The notes: a model not told the origin generated them from the sequence alone. Shown: positions 8,243 through 18,145, counted from the first letter of the stretch. The stretch: DNA of 64,000 nt from G963669295 sp963669295 (GCA_963669295.1 OY769938.1:1-64000), one strand, 5' to 3'. Translations and numbers: made by a program.

Positions 8243-11200
8243 CGCTGACTCAACACTTTTACTTTCGATTTTTCGATGGCATCGTATATTACTTGTTGAA
8301 TGTTGGTACGAATATCCATCTTTATAAGTTTCCAGTTTTCCGCATCTGGATAGATACGATTCGACAAAAATACATAAACTACCTGTTCATTTGGGTCTGC
8401 CCATGCAATTGTTCCAGTAAATCCACTGTGGCCAAAGCTTTCATAAGAAACACATTCGCATGTTGGGCCTCCTTTTCCATGTACTGGTTTATCAAACCCT
8501 GCCCCTCTCCTATTATCATCTTTACAATATTGGCAACGAGTAAACTCCTTAATGGTGGCTTGTTGAATGTATTGATTTCCTCCATAACTTCCCTTGTTTA
8601 AAAACAATTGCATCATTACTGCCAAATCATTGGCATTGGAGAAAACTCCTGCATGGCCACCTACACCACCTAGCATTGCAGCTCCAGGATCGTGCACATC
8701 ACCATGAATCAATTGCTTACGAAAAATCATGTCGTACTCAGTAGGTACGATAACGTCCAGCTGATGGCGTTTACGAGGATGATACCCCATGGTTTGTAGT
8801 CCCAATGGGCGATAAAACACACTATCTACGTATTGATTTAAAGCTACACCTCCTTGCTTTTCAATGATCTTATGGAAGAAGTAATACCCTAAATCACTAT
8901 AACGGTACTTTTTCTTGCCGTTGACAGAAGTATTGAGAATACGAGCGTACATAGTATCTACATAATGCTTATTCATATAGAACTTCTCCGCTACACGATT
9001 CGAGTAAATATCAGACTCCACAAGGCTATATAACTCAAACCGTGGCTGACCTTTATGCAATGTTTTTGTGTAAAAAGGAATCCACGATACCAGTCCTGCC
9101 TGATGCGCTAACATCGCTCTCAAATTCATGTTGATGTAATCAGTTGTATCTACCATTTCAGGCAAATAATCGCATAAATTAAGATCGAGATTAACTTTTC
9201 CTTCATCTTTCAACCGCATGAGAGAAGAAGTAGAGGCTACAATCTTTGTAATGGAAGCCAGGTCGTATATATCGCTGTTTTTTACAACCCGCTTTCCTTC
9301 ATAGGTATGATGTCCAAACGATTTTTGGTAAATGACTTTTCCTTCTTTAGCAACCAATACCTGACAACCTGGGTATGCCTTATTTTTCACCCCATTCAAG
9401 GCAATGGAATCAATTTTTTGTAGCCATGATGCTTCAATGCCCACTTCTTCTGGTATGGTATACTTTAATCGTGTGGCTTTTTCCATTTCAATACCATCTC
9501 CCACCTTAAAATGATTGGATGCAGTAACAGGCAGTTTCCCGCTTGCAGCCACTCCACCAAAAATAAGTTGTGCCGAACGGTCTTTCGCCAATTCATTGTC
9601 TTCATACGATACAATAAGACCATCCAGGTGTTCTGCACCACTAAATTTGCTCAAGCTATATGGGCTGGCAAAAACATCCGCAATTACCTTCTTTTCCGTA
9701 CTTAACTCACGAATCAACTTCATGGCTGCATTTCTCACGCCAAAATTACCCCGTGGGCTGGTGTGCGTATGGTGCAAACTTACAATGATGAGGTTATAAT
9801 TTTTGAGCTTTGCTTTCAGCGAAGCAGCGCTTTCCTTCTTCAAATCGCGATCTACTGCAAAACAATCTACTTTAGTATATTTATTCAGGGTTTGTTGGAA
9901 TTGATTATTCACTTTATCACCGATTACTAACGAAGCTATTTTAAGGGTATCCAGGCGTTGTAAGGGCAGTAACTGGTGCTTATTTCGTAATAATGTTAAA
10001 GATGCTTCTACCAACTGTGCATTTATCAATTGCGATTGATTGGAGTTAAGCGCCTCTACCAATCCTTTTGTAGCAACAGGCTGGTAGCGATCAAGTCCTA
10101 CCCAGGCCTTGGCTTTCAGCAACTTCAAACATCGTTGATCTATTTCCTCTTGCGTAATCTCACCTACCTTAATGGCTGCTTTTATTTTTGTAATCGCTGT
10201 AGGCACATCAGCCGCAAATAACAACATGTCATTGCCTGCCAACAAGGCCTTTACATTGACTTCTCCCGGCTCATAAAAAGCACTTACCCCTTTCATATTC
10301 AATGCATCTGTAAAAACAATTCCTTCAAAGCCCATCTCCCTTCTTAGCAGATCGGTAACAATAGGCTTAGATAAGGTAGAGGCCAAATTTTTTGTAGAAT
10401 CCAGGCTTGGGATATATAAATGGGCTATCATCATACTGCCTAAACCTGCATCAATCATTTTACGGAAAGGATACAATTCAATGGAATCTAACCTGCTGCG
10501 GTTATGCTTAATAACAGGCAATGTTTCGTGCGAGTCGGAATTGGTATCGCCATGGCCGGGAAAATGTTTGGCATTGGCCAATACATGGTGATCCTGCATG
10601 CCATGCATGTATGCAATCCCTTTACGGGCAACATTATCCCTATCCTCCCCAAAAGATCGACTATTGATCACCGGGTTGTTGCGATTGTTATTTACATCAA
10701 CCACCGGAGCAAAATTAACATGCATACCCATTAAGTTAAATTGCTGAGCCACCTCTTCCCCCATGGCATAAATCAACGAATCATTCTGAATGGCTCCAAG
10801 AGTCATTTGACGAGGGAATTTTTCCGTACTATCCAACCGCATTGCCACACCCCATTCAGCATCCATAGCAATAAGCAATGGGGTTTTAGCCATTGCCTGG
10901 TACTTGTTTTGTAAATGAGCTTGTCTTAATGGCCCACCTTGCATAAAAATTAACCCGCCTATTTTATAGTCTTTGATTAGCTTTTCTATGGCCTTACTAT
11001 GCGATGCTCCTTTATTCGAATAGGCTGCTACCATGAATAACTGCCCAATGCGCTCATCTGCCGTTAAGCTATTAAGCACCGAATCTGCCCACTTCGAGGC
11101 CTTTAAATAGGGAGGAGTGTTAATTGTATTGGTAGAGTCAATAGAATTTTGATCTACTACAACATCCCCTCCACCGGCTTGACTACTGGCAATAAGACCC

Positions 11201-11244
11201 AATAAACTTGCGCCAAAAATCAGTGATATAACTCGTTTATTCAT
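8239..11244 (-). CDS. Glycoside hydrolase family 3 (NagZ-like) fused to a serine hydrolase domain
   Basis: The 1001-residue protein has a signal peptide (about 1-23). Residues 50-390 form a GH3 beta-N-acetylglucosaminidase-like domain with KHFPGHGDT at 226-234 and the nucleophile region FTDALNMKG with Asp at about 313. A GH3 C-terminal domain follows to about 580. Residues 600-990 form a beta-lactamase/class C penicillin-binding-type domain with SITK at 664-667 (the SxxK motif); the second motif appears as YSDLGY rather than Y-x-N. This fusion is common in Bacteroidota. It probably acts in the periplasm on muropeptides or amino-sugar glycans, with the second domain possibly an esterase or peptidase. 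It is the first gene of a leftward run with bshA. Confidence 0.9.
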   Translation of the reverse strand: MNKRVISLIFGASLLGLIASSQAGGGDVVVDQNSIDSTNTINTPPYLKASKWADSVLNSLTADERIGQLFMVAAYSNKGASHSKAIEKLIKDYKIGGLIFMQGGPLRQAHLQNKYQAMAKTPLLIAMDAEWGVAMRLDSTEKFPRQMTLGAIQNDSLIYAMGEEVAQQFNLMGMHVNFAPVVDVNNNRNNPVINSRSFGEDRDNVARKGIAYMHGMQDHHVLANAKHFPGHGDTNSDSHETLPVIKHNRSRLDSIELYPFRKMIDAGLGSMMIAHLYIPSLDSTKNLASTLSKPIVTDLLRREMGFEGIVFTDALNMKGVSAFYEPGEVNVKALLAGNDMLLFAADVPTAITKIKAAIKVGEITQEEIDQRCLKLLKAKAWVGLDRYQPVATKGLVEALNSNQSQLINAQLVEASLTLLRNKHQLLPLQRLDTLKIASLVIGDKVNNQFQQTLNKYTKVDCFAVDRDLKKESAASLKAKLKNYNLIIVSLHHTHTSPRGNFGVRNAAMKLIRELSTEKKVIADVFASPYSLSKFSGAEHLDGLIVSYEDNELAKDRSAQLIFGGVAASGKLPVTASNHFKVGDGIEMEKATRLKYTIPEEVGIEASWLQKIDSIALNGVKNKAYPGCQVLVAKEGKVIYQKSFGHHTYEGKRVVKNSDIYDLASITKIVASTSSLMRLKDEGKVNLDLNLCDYLPEMVDTTDYINMNLRAMLAHQAGLVSWIPFYTKTLHKGQPRFELYSLVESDIYSNRVAEKFYMNKHYVDTMYARILNTSVNGKKKYRYSDLGYYFFHKIIEKQGGVALNQYVDSVFYRPLGLQTMGYHPRKRHQLDVIVPTEYDMIFRKQLIHGDVHDPGAAMLGGVGGHAGVFSNANDLAVMMQLFLNKGSYGGNQYIQQATIKEFTRCQYCKDDNRRGAGFDKPVHGKGGPTCECVSYESFGHSGFTGTIAWADPNEQVVYVFLSNRIYPDAENWKLIKMDIRTNIQQVIYDAIEKSKVKVLSQR

Positions 11245-11406
11245 GTGTACAATTAATTGTCTCTAAAGCTACTTAATTAACGTGCCTCTTCCCTATTTAT
11301 GCATGTGAATTATCAACAAAACCATTGTTGATTTTCAAAAACCGTTCCAGATCAAATGTGAACAATAAATTGCGTGAAATTCCTGTTATTTCTATGGTAA
11401 AGTGCT

Positions 11407-11414
11407 TATTTTTG
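11407..11414 (+). promoter_or_regulatory. -7 promoter box upstream of the mutL operon
   Basis: TATTTTTG at 11407-11414 matches TAnnTTTG exactly and lies 18 bases before the ATG at 11433. No good TTG box is seen at the expected distance; the nearest is at 11370. It probably drives the small membrane-protein gene, mutL, both rhomboids and the phosphatase-family gene, which follow with small gaps or overlaps. Confidence 0.5.
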
Positions 11415-11432
11415 TAGTCAACTAAGAAAAGT

Positions 11433-11753
11433 ATGCAAAACAAAATCCCGTCGGTTTTCAGGCTATTTAGAACCAAGCCCCCTAAAGGGTTTCATTACAT
11501 GCCTCGCCATTACGACCCTAACAAGGAAGAAATGGAAAAGCGTATTGAACGCATCAAAAGCGAAATGGGATTGGATGCACAAGAGGAAGAAAAAGCAAGA
11601 AGAGAAATTAGTTTTAGGAGTAAAATGAATGCGCGGTGGGACACGACTGATCGTTCTAAAGCCATTGGGCAGGCCAACATGCGATTGGTAATTATTCTAT
11701 TGGTACTTTGTGGACTCTTCTTTGCTGTGTATATGTATTTAGATAGATTCTGA
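11433..11753 (+). CDS. Small conserved membrane protein upstream of mutL
   Basis: This 106-residue protein has a basic N-terminus with the run GFHYMPRHYDPNKEE, a charged helical middle (about residues 30-65) and one C-terminal membrane segment (about 83-101, LVIILLVLCGLFFAVYMYL). It ends 7 bp before mutL. From memory, short proteins of this shape upstream of mutL in flavobacteria have been mislabelled as riboflavin synthase; nothing in the sequence supports that. The topology suggests a tail-anchored inner-membrane protein with a cytoplasmic N-terminus. Function is unknown. The gene is real judging by its promoter, its ATG and the tight spacing to mutL. Confidence 0.75.
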   Translation: MQNKIPSVFRLFRTKPPKGFHYMPRHYDPNKEEMEKRIERIKSEMGLDAQEEEKARREISFRSKMNARWDTTDRSKAIGQANMRLVIILLVLCGLFFAVYMYLDRF

Positions 11754-11760
11754 AACCATA

Positions 11761-13620
11761 ATGTCAGATATTATTCAGCTATTACCGGATTCGGTAGCCA
11801 ACCAAATTGCAGCGGGAGAAGTAATTCAGCGACCAGCCTCGGTAGTGAAGGAGTTGCTGGAAAATGCCATTGATGCTGGGAGTACTTCCATTAAACTCAT
11901 CATTAAAGATGCTGGAAAAACACTCATCCAGGTGATTGATAATGGTTGCGGCATGTCGGAAACCGACGCACGCATTAGTTTCGAACGACATGCCACTTCC
12001 AAAATACGCAAGGCTGATGACCTATTTTCCATTACCACCAAAGGGTTTCGAGGAGAGGCACTTGCTTCTATTGCAGCCATTGCTCATGTAGAATTGAAAA
12101 CAAAAGCTTGCGGTGAAGAGTTGGGTACCCTCATTGCTATGGAAGGGTCTGAAATAAAAGCACAAGAACCTTGTAGCTGTAGTGAAGGATCGTCTTTTTC
12201 TGTGAAGAATTTGTTTTATAATGTTCCTGCTCGACGCAACTTCCTCAAGTCTGATCCTGTAGAAACGCGCCATATCATTGAAGAGTTTCAACGCGTTGCA
12301 TTTACCCACCCTGAAGTAGGTATGCAAATGTACCACAACGAGAATGAGGTATTTAACCTACCATCTGGCAGTTTACGCCAACGTGTGGTAGGCATCCTCG
12401 GCAAAAAGTACAACCAGAAATTAGTGCCAGTAGAAGAAGAAACCAATATTGTTAACATCAAAGGGTTTATTGGAAAACCCGAATACGCTCGTAAAACAAG
12501 AGGTGAGCAGTACTTCTTTGTGAACAACCGATACATTCGTAGTCCCTACCTCAACCATGCCATACAACGAGCCTTTGAAGAACTGATTTCCAAAGATCAT
12601 TATCCTTCTTACTTCTTATACTTGAACATTGATCCATCGCTAATCGACATCAACATACATCCTACTAAAACAGAAATTAAATTTGAAGATGAGAAGTCGA
12701 TCTATGCCATTGTACACTCTACTGTTAAAAGTTCGTTGGGTAAGTACAACATTGCTCCTTCTCTTGATTTCGAGCAAGAAACCAGTTTCAACCCACCTGA
12801 AATTACCCGAAATACTGAAATTGTTGCTCCGGTAATTCAAGTAGATCCTAATTATAACCCCTTTGATACTGGCAGCAAAAGTGCAAGTACTGCCTCAACG
12901 TCCTCTAGCACCACTACTTCCCACTCGCATGCCAAAAAAAATGTAGACCAATGGGAAGAATTGTTTCGTGCCAGTAAAGACTTTAACGTAGATAAAACTG
13001 AAGAACAACAAGTAATTAGTGCCAGTTGGGACGAACCGGAAGTAACCAACAAAATCACTTACCAACTGCACAACAAATACATCCTTACGCACATTAAGTC
13101 AGGATTCATCATCATAGATCAACAACGTGCTCATGAACGTGTTTTGTACGAAAAACACCTTCAAGCATTAGAGCAACAGCAAGGAAACAGTCAGCAATTG
13201 CTATTTCCTGAGCATGTGGAGTTAAACGAGAAAGATTTTTTGTTAGTTAAAGAACTAGAAGAGGACATTAGGGCATTAGGGTTTAACCTGGCTGAATTTG
13301 GTAAAAACACTTATGCCATTAACGGCATTCCAACTGATGCAGCAACACAAAAAGAAGTCAGTGCCAAGCAGTTATTGGAACAACTACTGGAACAATATGG
13401 CCATCATGTAGATGAGTTAAAACTCGATCGACGTGAAGGGTTAGCCCAATCTTTAGCCCGTAGTATGTCTATCAAGCCAGGAAAAGTTTTACACCCCGAA
13501 GAAATGCATCATTTAATAGATGCCTTGTTTGCTTGCGAAATTCCTTATTATGCTCCCAACAGTAAACCAACTATTATTACATTTACCCTTGAGGAACTAG
13601 ACCAACAATTTGATCGATGA
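11761..13620 (+). CDS. mutL: DNA mismatch repair protein MutL
   Basis: The 619-residue protein begins with the GHKL ATPase domain: IAAGEVIQRPASVVKELLENA, DNGCGM and GFRGEAL, then the transducer domain to about residue 330. A Ser/Thr-rich linker at about 375-400 leads to the C-terminal dimerisation domain. The endonuclease motif DQHA(X)2E(X)4E reads D453-Q-Q-R with E459 and E464, so His is Gln and Ala is Arg. The usual CPHGRP stretch reads APNSKP near residue 598. MutL couples MutS mismatch recognition to strand removal. The gene sits between a small membrane-protein gene and two rhomboid genes, overlapping the first rhomboid by 4 bp. Confidence 0.96.
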   Translation: MSDIIQLLPDSVANQIAAGEVIQRPASVVKELLENAIDAGSTSIKLIIKDAGKTLIQVIDNGCGMSETDARISFERHATSKIRKADDLFSITTKGFRGEALASIAAIAHVELKTKACGEELGTLIAMEGSEIKAQEPCSCSEGSSFSVKNLFYNVPARRNFLKSDPVETRHIIEEFQRVAFTHPEVGMQMYHNENEVFNLPSGSLRQRVVGILGKKYNQKLVPVEEETNIVNIKGFIGKPEYARKTRGEQYFFVNNRYIRSPYLNHAIQRAFEELISKDHYPSYFLYLNIDPSLIDINIHPTKTEIKFEDEKSIYAIVHSTVKSSLGKYNIAPSLDFEQETSFNPPEITRNTEIVAPVIQVDPNYNPFDTGSKSASTASTSSSTTTSHSHAKKNVDQWEELFRASKDFNVDKTEEQQVISASWDEPEVTNKITYQLHNKYILTHIKSGFIIIDQQRAHERVLYEKHLQALEQQQGNSQQLLFPEHVELNEKDFLLVKELEEDIRALGFNLAEFGKNTYAINGIPTDAATQKEVSAKQLLEQLLEQYGHHVDELKLDRREGLAQSLARSMSIKPGKVLHPEEMHHLIDALFACEIPYYAPNSKPTIITFTLEELDQQFDR

Positions 13621-14369
13621 ACTTTTTGAACAACATACCGGGTGTCGTTAAAAACTTGCTCATCATCAATGTGCTTATGTTTTTGATTGCCTTATTTTAC
13701 CCTGGTATAAATCTCGGTCTTTATACCATTGGCACACCCAACTTCGAACCTTATCAAATTGTTTCGCACATGTTCATGCATGGCGGTATAGGTCATATTT
13801 TCTTCAACATGTTTGCATTGGTAATGTTTGGCGCTACCCTGGAACGGGTATGGGGTGCTAAGAAGTTTTTGTTCTTTTACCTCGCCACCGGACTTGGAGC
13901 AGCTGCCTTGCATATGGGAGTCAACCTATATGAGGTATCAAGTGCCAAAGCAGCATTATCAACTTACCCGATCGATTATAATGCCATCAATGCAGCAGCT
14001 ACATCGGGCGATATTGATGAAATCAATACAGTGTATCGTCAAATGATTGTTGCTGCCAATGGAGTATGGCAGCCCATTGAAAAGATTTTTCAGATATACA
14101 TCACACCTACCGTTGGTGCTTCTGGAGCCATTTACGGATTGTTATTGGCCTTTGGAATGCTCTTTCCTAACACGGAATTGATGTTACTGTTTTTCCCTGT
14201 TCCCATTAAAGCCAAGTACTTTATTCCTGGATTGATTGTCTTAGAATTGTTCCTTGGTGTACAACAATTTGAATGGGACAACGTAGCCCATTTTGCGCAC
14301 TTAGGAGGGGCATTATTTGGGTTTATCATTGTAAAAGTATGGCAACGAAAGAGAGATAATTTCTATTGA
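13617..14369 (+). CDS. Rhomboid family intramembrane serine protease (first of a pair)
   Basis: The 250-residue protein has about six membrane segments. The catalytic pair is visible: GASGAIYG with Ser169 and AHFAHLGGALFG with His228. The oxyanion-side HMFMHGGIGHIFFNM motif is near residues 51-65. Between about residues 103 and 160 there is a roughly 55-residue loop (KAALSTYPIDYNAINAAATS and onward) that is longer than in compact rhomboids. Rhomboids cleave membrane proteins within or beside the bilayer; the substrate is not known. The ATG overlaps the end of mutL by 4 bp and the stop overlaps the next rhomboid start. The pairing with mutL appears to be shared transcription rather than a joint pathway. 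Confidence 0.9.
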   Translation: MNFLNNIPGVVKNLLIINVLMFLIALFYPGINLGLYTIGTPNFEPYQIVSHMFMHGGIGHIFFNMFALVMFGATLERVWGAKKFLFFYLATGLGAAALHMGVNLYEVSSAKAALSTYPIDYNAINAAATSGDIDEINTVYRQMIVAANGVWQPIEKIFQIYITPTVGASGAIYGLLLAFGMLFPNTELMLLFFPVPIKAKYFIPGLIVLELFLGVQQFEWDNVAHFAHLGGALFGFIIVKVWQRKRDNFY

Positions 14370-15310
14370 TGGCATCGCTAGTTGATCAAATGAAAGGATA
14401 TTATAAGCGAGGATCTATCTTGCTAAAATTGATCTACATTAACGTAGGTGTATTTCTATTGATCAATCTTGGGTTATTAGCCTGCTACCTCTTTAAAATT
14501 GATTTTAGCTATACCCTTGGGGGAAACTTGTTTTCAGGGTTCCAGGTATTTAAACCTACATATTGGCTGGCGGTCAATTCCAACCTCATGGAAACCATCA
14601 TGCAACCCTGGAGTATTATTACTTACATGTTTTTGCATGAAGATTTCTTTCACATATTCTTCAACATGTTGGTACTGTTTTTTGCTGGTGGGCTTTTCCT
14701 TCACTTTTTAGGCAGCAGAAGATTGTTAACCACTTATTTATTAGGAGGCATAGCCGGTGCTGTGTTGTACCTTCTTGCCTACAACATTTTCCCAGTGTTT
14801 AAGGCCTATAGCGACTTAAAGGTGCCTATGCTTGGAGCTTCGGCTTCTGTAATGGCTGTATTCTTTGGTATTACAGCGTACAACCCAAATTACCCTGTGC
14901 GTTTGTTTTTACTGCCCGTACAGGTACGTTTATGGCACATCGCTGCCTTTTATTTCATCATCGATTTAATTAGCATTAAATCTAGTAACCCTGGTGGTCA
15001 TATTGCCCATATTGGTGGTGCCTTATGGGGTTATCTATCCGTATGGCAAATGCAAAAGGGGCGAGATATTTCTAAAGGGTTTGAACGGTTTATTTTTAGC
15101 TTTCCTTCTTTGTTTAAACGAAAGCCAAAGATGAAAGTGACTTATAAAAACACTGAAAAAAGAAAAGTTTCAGACGAAGAATACAATGCCAACAAAGTAG
15201 ATCAACAAAAAAGAATCGACGCGATTTTAGATAAAATCTCAAAGTCGGGTTATGAAAGTCTAAGTAAAGAAGAGAAGGCTTTCTTATTTAAAGCAAGTAA
15301 GGAAAACTAA
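14369..15310 (+). CDS. Rhomboid family intramembrane serine protease (second of a pair)
   Basis: The ATG at 14369 overlaps the preceding TGA stop by one base; a TTG one codon earlier is possible but less likely. The 313-residue protein carries MLGASASVMAVFFG with the catalytic Ser at about 158 and GHIAHIGGALWGY with the catalytic His. FLHEDFFHIFFNM supplies the HxxxN side. Membrane segments fill residues 20-240. The last 70 or so residues are a charged cytoplasmic tail (KPKMKVTYKNTEKRK, then IDAILDKISKSGYESLSKEEK), a short motif often seen at the end of Bacteroidota rhomboids. Substrate is unknown. It is followed 9 bp later by the endonuclease/exonuclease/phosphatase gene. Confidence 0.9.
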   Translation: MASLVDQMKGYYKRGSILLKLIYINVGVFLLINLGLLACYLFKIDFSYTLGGNLFSGFQVFKPTYWLAVNSNLMETIMQPWSIITYMFLHEDFFHIFFNMLVLFFAGGLFLHFLGSRRLLTTYLLGGIAGAVLYLLAYNIFPVFKAYSDLKVPMLGASASVMAVFFGITAYNPNYPVRLFLLPVQVRLWHIAAFYFIIDLISIKSSNPGGHIAHIGGALWGYLSVWQMQKGRDISKGFERFIFSFPSLFKRKPKMKVTYKNTEKRKVSDEEYNANKVDQQKRIDAILDKISKSGYESLSKEEKAFLFKASKEN

Positions 15311-15319
15311 CGCTGCCGA

Positions 15320-16438
15320 TTGAAAAAGAAACTTTCATTTTTTAGCAAACTGCTAGTACTGATTAACATCCTGGCAGTAGTAGGCATTATTACTGCTTAT
15401 GCTTCTACCTATGTTAATCCTTCCGATTTCTGGTTGCTAGCATTCTTCGGGCTGGCATACCCCTTTTTATTATTGCTTAATGTGTTGTTCGCTTTTTATT
15501 GGGCGTTGCGCAAGCGCAAGCTGTTCTTGTTGTCGTTTGTCGCTATTATTATTGGTGCCAACCACCTCAGTCATTTCATTCAGTTCAATCCCTCACAAAC
15601 CCCTACTGAGGGGAATAGCACGTTTAAAATCATGTCTTACAACGTCCGTTTATTCGACCTTTATGACTGGTCGGAAAATAAAAACACACGCAATAACATC
15701 TTCAAGTTATTAACCGAGGAGGACGCTGATATCATGTGCTTTCAGGAGTTTTTTTATTCCGATAGAAAAGACTATTTCGCCACACGCGATACTTTACTAA
15801 AATTTCATCGAGTACAATACAGTCACGAACAATACACCCACCTGGTAAAAAAAGTACATCACTTTGGCATCGCCACCTTTAGTGCCTACCCAATCGTGCA
15901 TAAAGGAGTGATTGAATTTACCAACGATGCCAATAATGTTTGCATCTATTCTGACATTAAAATTAAGAACGATACTATTAGGGTGTACAATGCGCATCTT
16001 GCTTCTATACGATTTGGCAAGGAAGATTACGAATTTATTGAAGGGCTGGGAAACAACAATGATGAGGACATTGAACAAGGCAGTCGACGCATTGTTAGAC
16101 AATTAAAAAGTGCCTTTATCAAGCGTGCTGAGCAAGTACAACAAATTACTGCGCACATTGCCGAAAGTCCTTACCCTATTATTGTTTGTGGCGACTTTAA
16201 CGATACTCCTGTCTCTTATTGTTATCGTGAATTCACGCGTCACCTCACCGATGCTTTTGTAGAAAGTGGCAATGGCATAGGAAGCACTTACAATGGTAAA
16301 TTTCCTTCTTTTCGAATTGATTATATTTTATATAGTAAAGGCGTGAATGCTTATCAATTTAAAACACTTCCCGATAAGCTTTCCGACCATCACCCCATTG
16401 TGGCCAATATAGAGTTGTTAGGAAAAAGGGAACACTAA
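15320..16438 (+). CDS. Endonuclease/exonuclease/phosphatase (EEP) family membrane protein
   Basis: The start is a TTG at 15320. No ATG occurs before MSYNVRLFD, and starting there would delete the membrane segments, so TTG is preferred. Residues 1-90 hold two or three membrane helices. The EEP domain follows: MSYNVRLFD at about 105, CFQEFF, IIVCGDFNDTP and a terminal LSDHHPIVANIE, which carry the metal-binding Asn, Glu, Asp and His residues. Members hydrolyse phosphodiesters in nucleic acids, lipids or inositol phosphates. With N-terminal helices the active site should face the periplasm or sit at the membrane. It is the last gene of the mutL-rhomboid run. Its stop shares CTAA with the convergent binding-protein gene. 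Confidence 0.86.
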   Translation: MKKKLSFFSKLLVLINILAVVGIITAYASTYVNPSDFWLLAFFGLAYPFLLLLNVLFAFYWALRKRKLFLLSFVAIIIGANHLSHFIQFNPSQTPTEGNSTFKIMSYNVRLFDLYDWSENKNTRNNIFKLLTEEDADIMCFQEFFYSDRKDYFATRDTLLKFHRVQYSHEQYTHLVKKVHHFGIATFSAYPIVHKGVIEFTNDANNVCIYSDIKIKNDTIRVYNAHLASIRFGKEDYEFIEGLGNNNDEDIEQGSRRIVRQLKSAFIKRAEQVQQITAHIAESPYPIIVCGDFNDTPVSYCYREFTRHLTDAFVESGNGIGSTYNGKFPSFRIDYILYSKGVNAYQFKTLPDKLSDHHPIVANIELLGKREH

Positions 16439-18114
16439 TCTTCAGCAACAACAGCTTGATCAGTGCTACTTACCTTTCTGGCTCGTTTTAAGTTAAGTAG
16501 GTTCATGGGATTACTTTCTAACCCTTCAATGTCCTTTTGTACAAAGCGCAGCACTTCATCATAATACAAGGGTACTATTGGGGCTTCAGCAATGATAATG
16601 CTATCCATTTTTTGGTAGTAAGTTATCCGCAATGAATCGTTTACTTCGGCCAGAGCCATTTCGTACAAAAGATCATACTCAACACTTCTAAAGTGCGTAT
16701 AGTTTGGTCCATCAGGCGAAAAGTTTTTGCTGTAAAACAAGGCCAGGAAATTCTCAGGATCAGGGTGATCAGCCACCCATGACTTACGGAAGAAGTTTAG
16801 CATGGATTGCGCCACATACTGCTTGTGATTCGACTCAGGAATTACATCTACCTTCACATTTAGCCCTACCTCTGTCAATTCATTTTGCACCATCTCACAC
16901 ACATCAAGGTACATAGCTGTGGTGGTTAGTGTAATTACTGGCATGTCTTTCGTTCCTCCAGGCATCACTTCTTTTAACAGGCTTTTTGCTTTATCAGGGT
17001 CGTAGTTGTAGCCAGGAACCGCTTCTTCATTATGCGAGCGCATGCCATAAGGCACAAAGCCAGAGGTAGCTGGTCGACCGATATTGTTTCTTAAGTACTT
17101 CACCATTTTTTCTCGGTCAATGGCATAATTAATGGCCTGACGAATCTTCTTATTGCGCAAAGGACTATTTTGAACAATCTCAAGGTTCTCATCAATCAAA
17201 ATACCGAGGTAATCAGTTTTCAGGAATGGCTGTTTTTGCAAATTAAACTTGTTGGTAAAAGCCTCTTTCAGTTCCCCTGTCTTGGTCAACAACTCATCTT
17301 TAAACGTAGCATCAAATCCCGACATCATGTCGTAGCGTCCTTTCACAAAATCGAGGTAGGCTGCATGCCGGTCTTTGGCAAAGGTAACTGCCACTGCATC
17401 GAAATAAGGCAACCGTTCACCCGATTCATTTTTCTCAAAATAATTAGGGTTTTTCACCATCACCAACTTTACACCTTCCTTCCAAAGCTTAAACTTAAAA
17501 GGCCCAGTACCCACCGGATTACTTCTGAAGTCATTTCCATAATACTCCACCACCTCGTGGGGTACCACTGAGCAATACTGCATGGTAAGAATTCCCAGGA
17601 AGGGAGGATATGCCGATTTCAAATATATCTTAAGCGTTTCATCATCTACTGCTTCAAAGCCAAGCGATGGTGCCGAACGATCGATATTCGAAAAAATCCA
17701 CAACCCTGGTGAAGCTGTCTCTTTATCCATGATGCGAAAGAAGCTCGACACAAAATCAGAAGCCATCACTTTTCTGCCTACACTATCTGGAAATAAAAAG
17801 TGATCGTGAAAAAACACATCGTTACGCAAGTGAAATGTATATACTAAACCATCATCCGATACTTCCCAACTTTTGGCAATGCACGGCTGTACTTCCATGT
17901 CGCTGCTCATTTGCACCAGTCCATTGAACATTTGATTCACTCCCCAAATGTTTTCTACACTCGAACAAAATGCGGGATCTAAAGAAGTAATCCCACCGGG
18001 TTCATTGTAGCGAAAAACGGTTCTGCCATCTTCTTCATTGCTCGAGGGGCCACCACAAGAAAGCAGACTTGCAACAAAAAATATAACAGCAATGCCTAAA
18101 GTAACGTAGCGCAT
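16435..18114 (-). CDS. ABC transporter solute-binding lipoprotein, oligopeptide family (SBP_bac_5)
   Basis: The start at 18114 gives MRYVTLGIAVIFF and a lipobox LLSC, predicting a lipoprotein of 559 residues. An ATG nine codons upstream (18141) lies about where transcription should begin, so it is disfavoured. The protein has the OppA/DppA cluster: SLDPAFCSSVENIWGVNQMF near the N-terminus, VSDDGLVYTFHLRNDVFF and IRQAINYAIDREKMV. It should capture oligopeptides or other small solutes in the periplasm and hand them to a permease. No permease or ATPase gene is adjacent, so its partner lies elsewhere. It is transcribed alone. Confidence 0.9.
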   Translation of the reverse strand: MRYVTLGIAVIFFVASLLSCGGPSSNEEDGRTVFRYNEPGGITSLDPAFCSSVENIWGVNQMFNGLVQMSSDMEVQPCIAKSWEVSDDGLVYTFHLRNDVFFHDHFLFPDSVGRKVMASDFVSSFFRIMDKETASPGLWIFSNIDRSAPSLGFEAVDDETLKIYLKSAYPPFLGILTMQYCSVVPHEVVEYYGNDFRSNPVGTGPFKFKLWKEGVKLVMVKNPNYFEKNESGERLPYFDAVAVTFAKDRHAAYLDFVKGRYDMMSGFDATFKDELLTKTGELKEAFTNKFNLQKQPFLKTDYLGILIDENLEIVQNSPLRNKKIRQAINYAIDREKMVKYLRNNIGRPATSGFVPYGMRSHNEEAVPGYNYDPDKAKSLLKEVMPGGTKDMPVITLTTTAMYLDVCEMVQNELTEVGLNVKVDVIPESNHKQYVAQSMLNFFRKSWVADHPDPENFLALFYSKNFSPDGPNYTHFRSVEYDLLYEMALAEVNDSLRITYYQKMDSIIIAEAPIVPLYYDEVLRFVQKDIEGLESNPMNLLNLKRARKVSSTDQAVVAED

Positions 18115-18145
18115 GGTTGATCTCGGATTATAACTAGCCATGATT

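Noticed and set aside
11433..11753. Riboflavin synthase
   Set aside because: Such a label is sometimes given to this small protein, but it has a single membrane segment and no lumazine or riboflavin synthase features.
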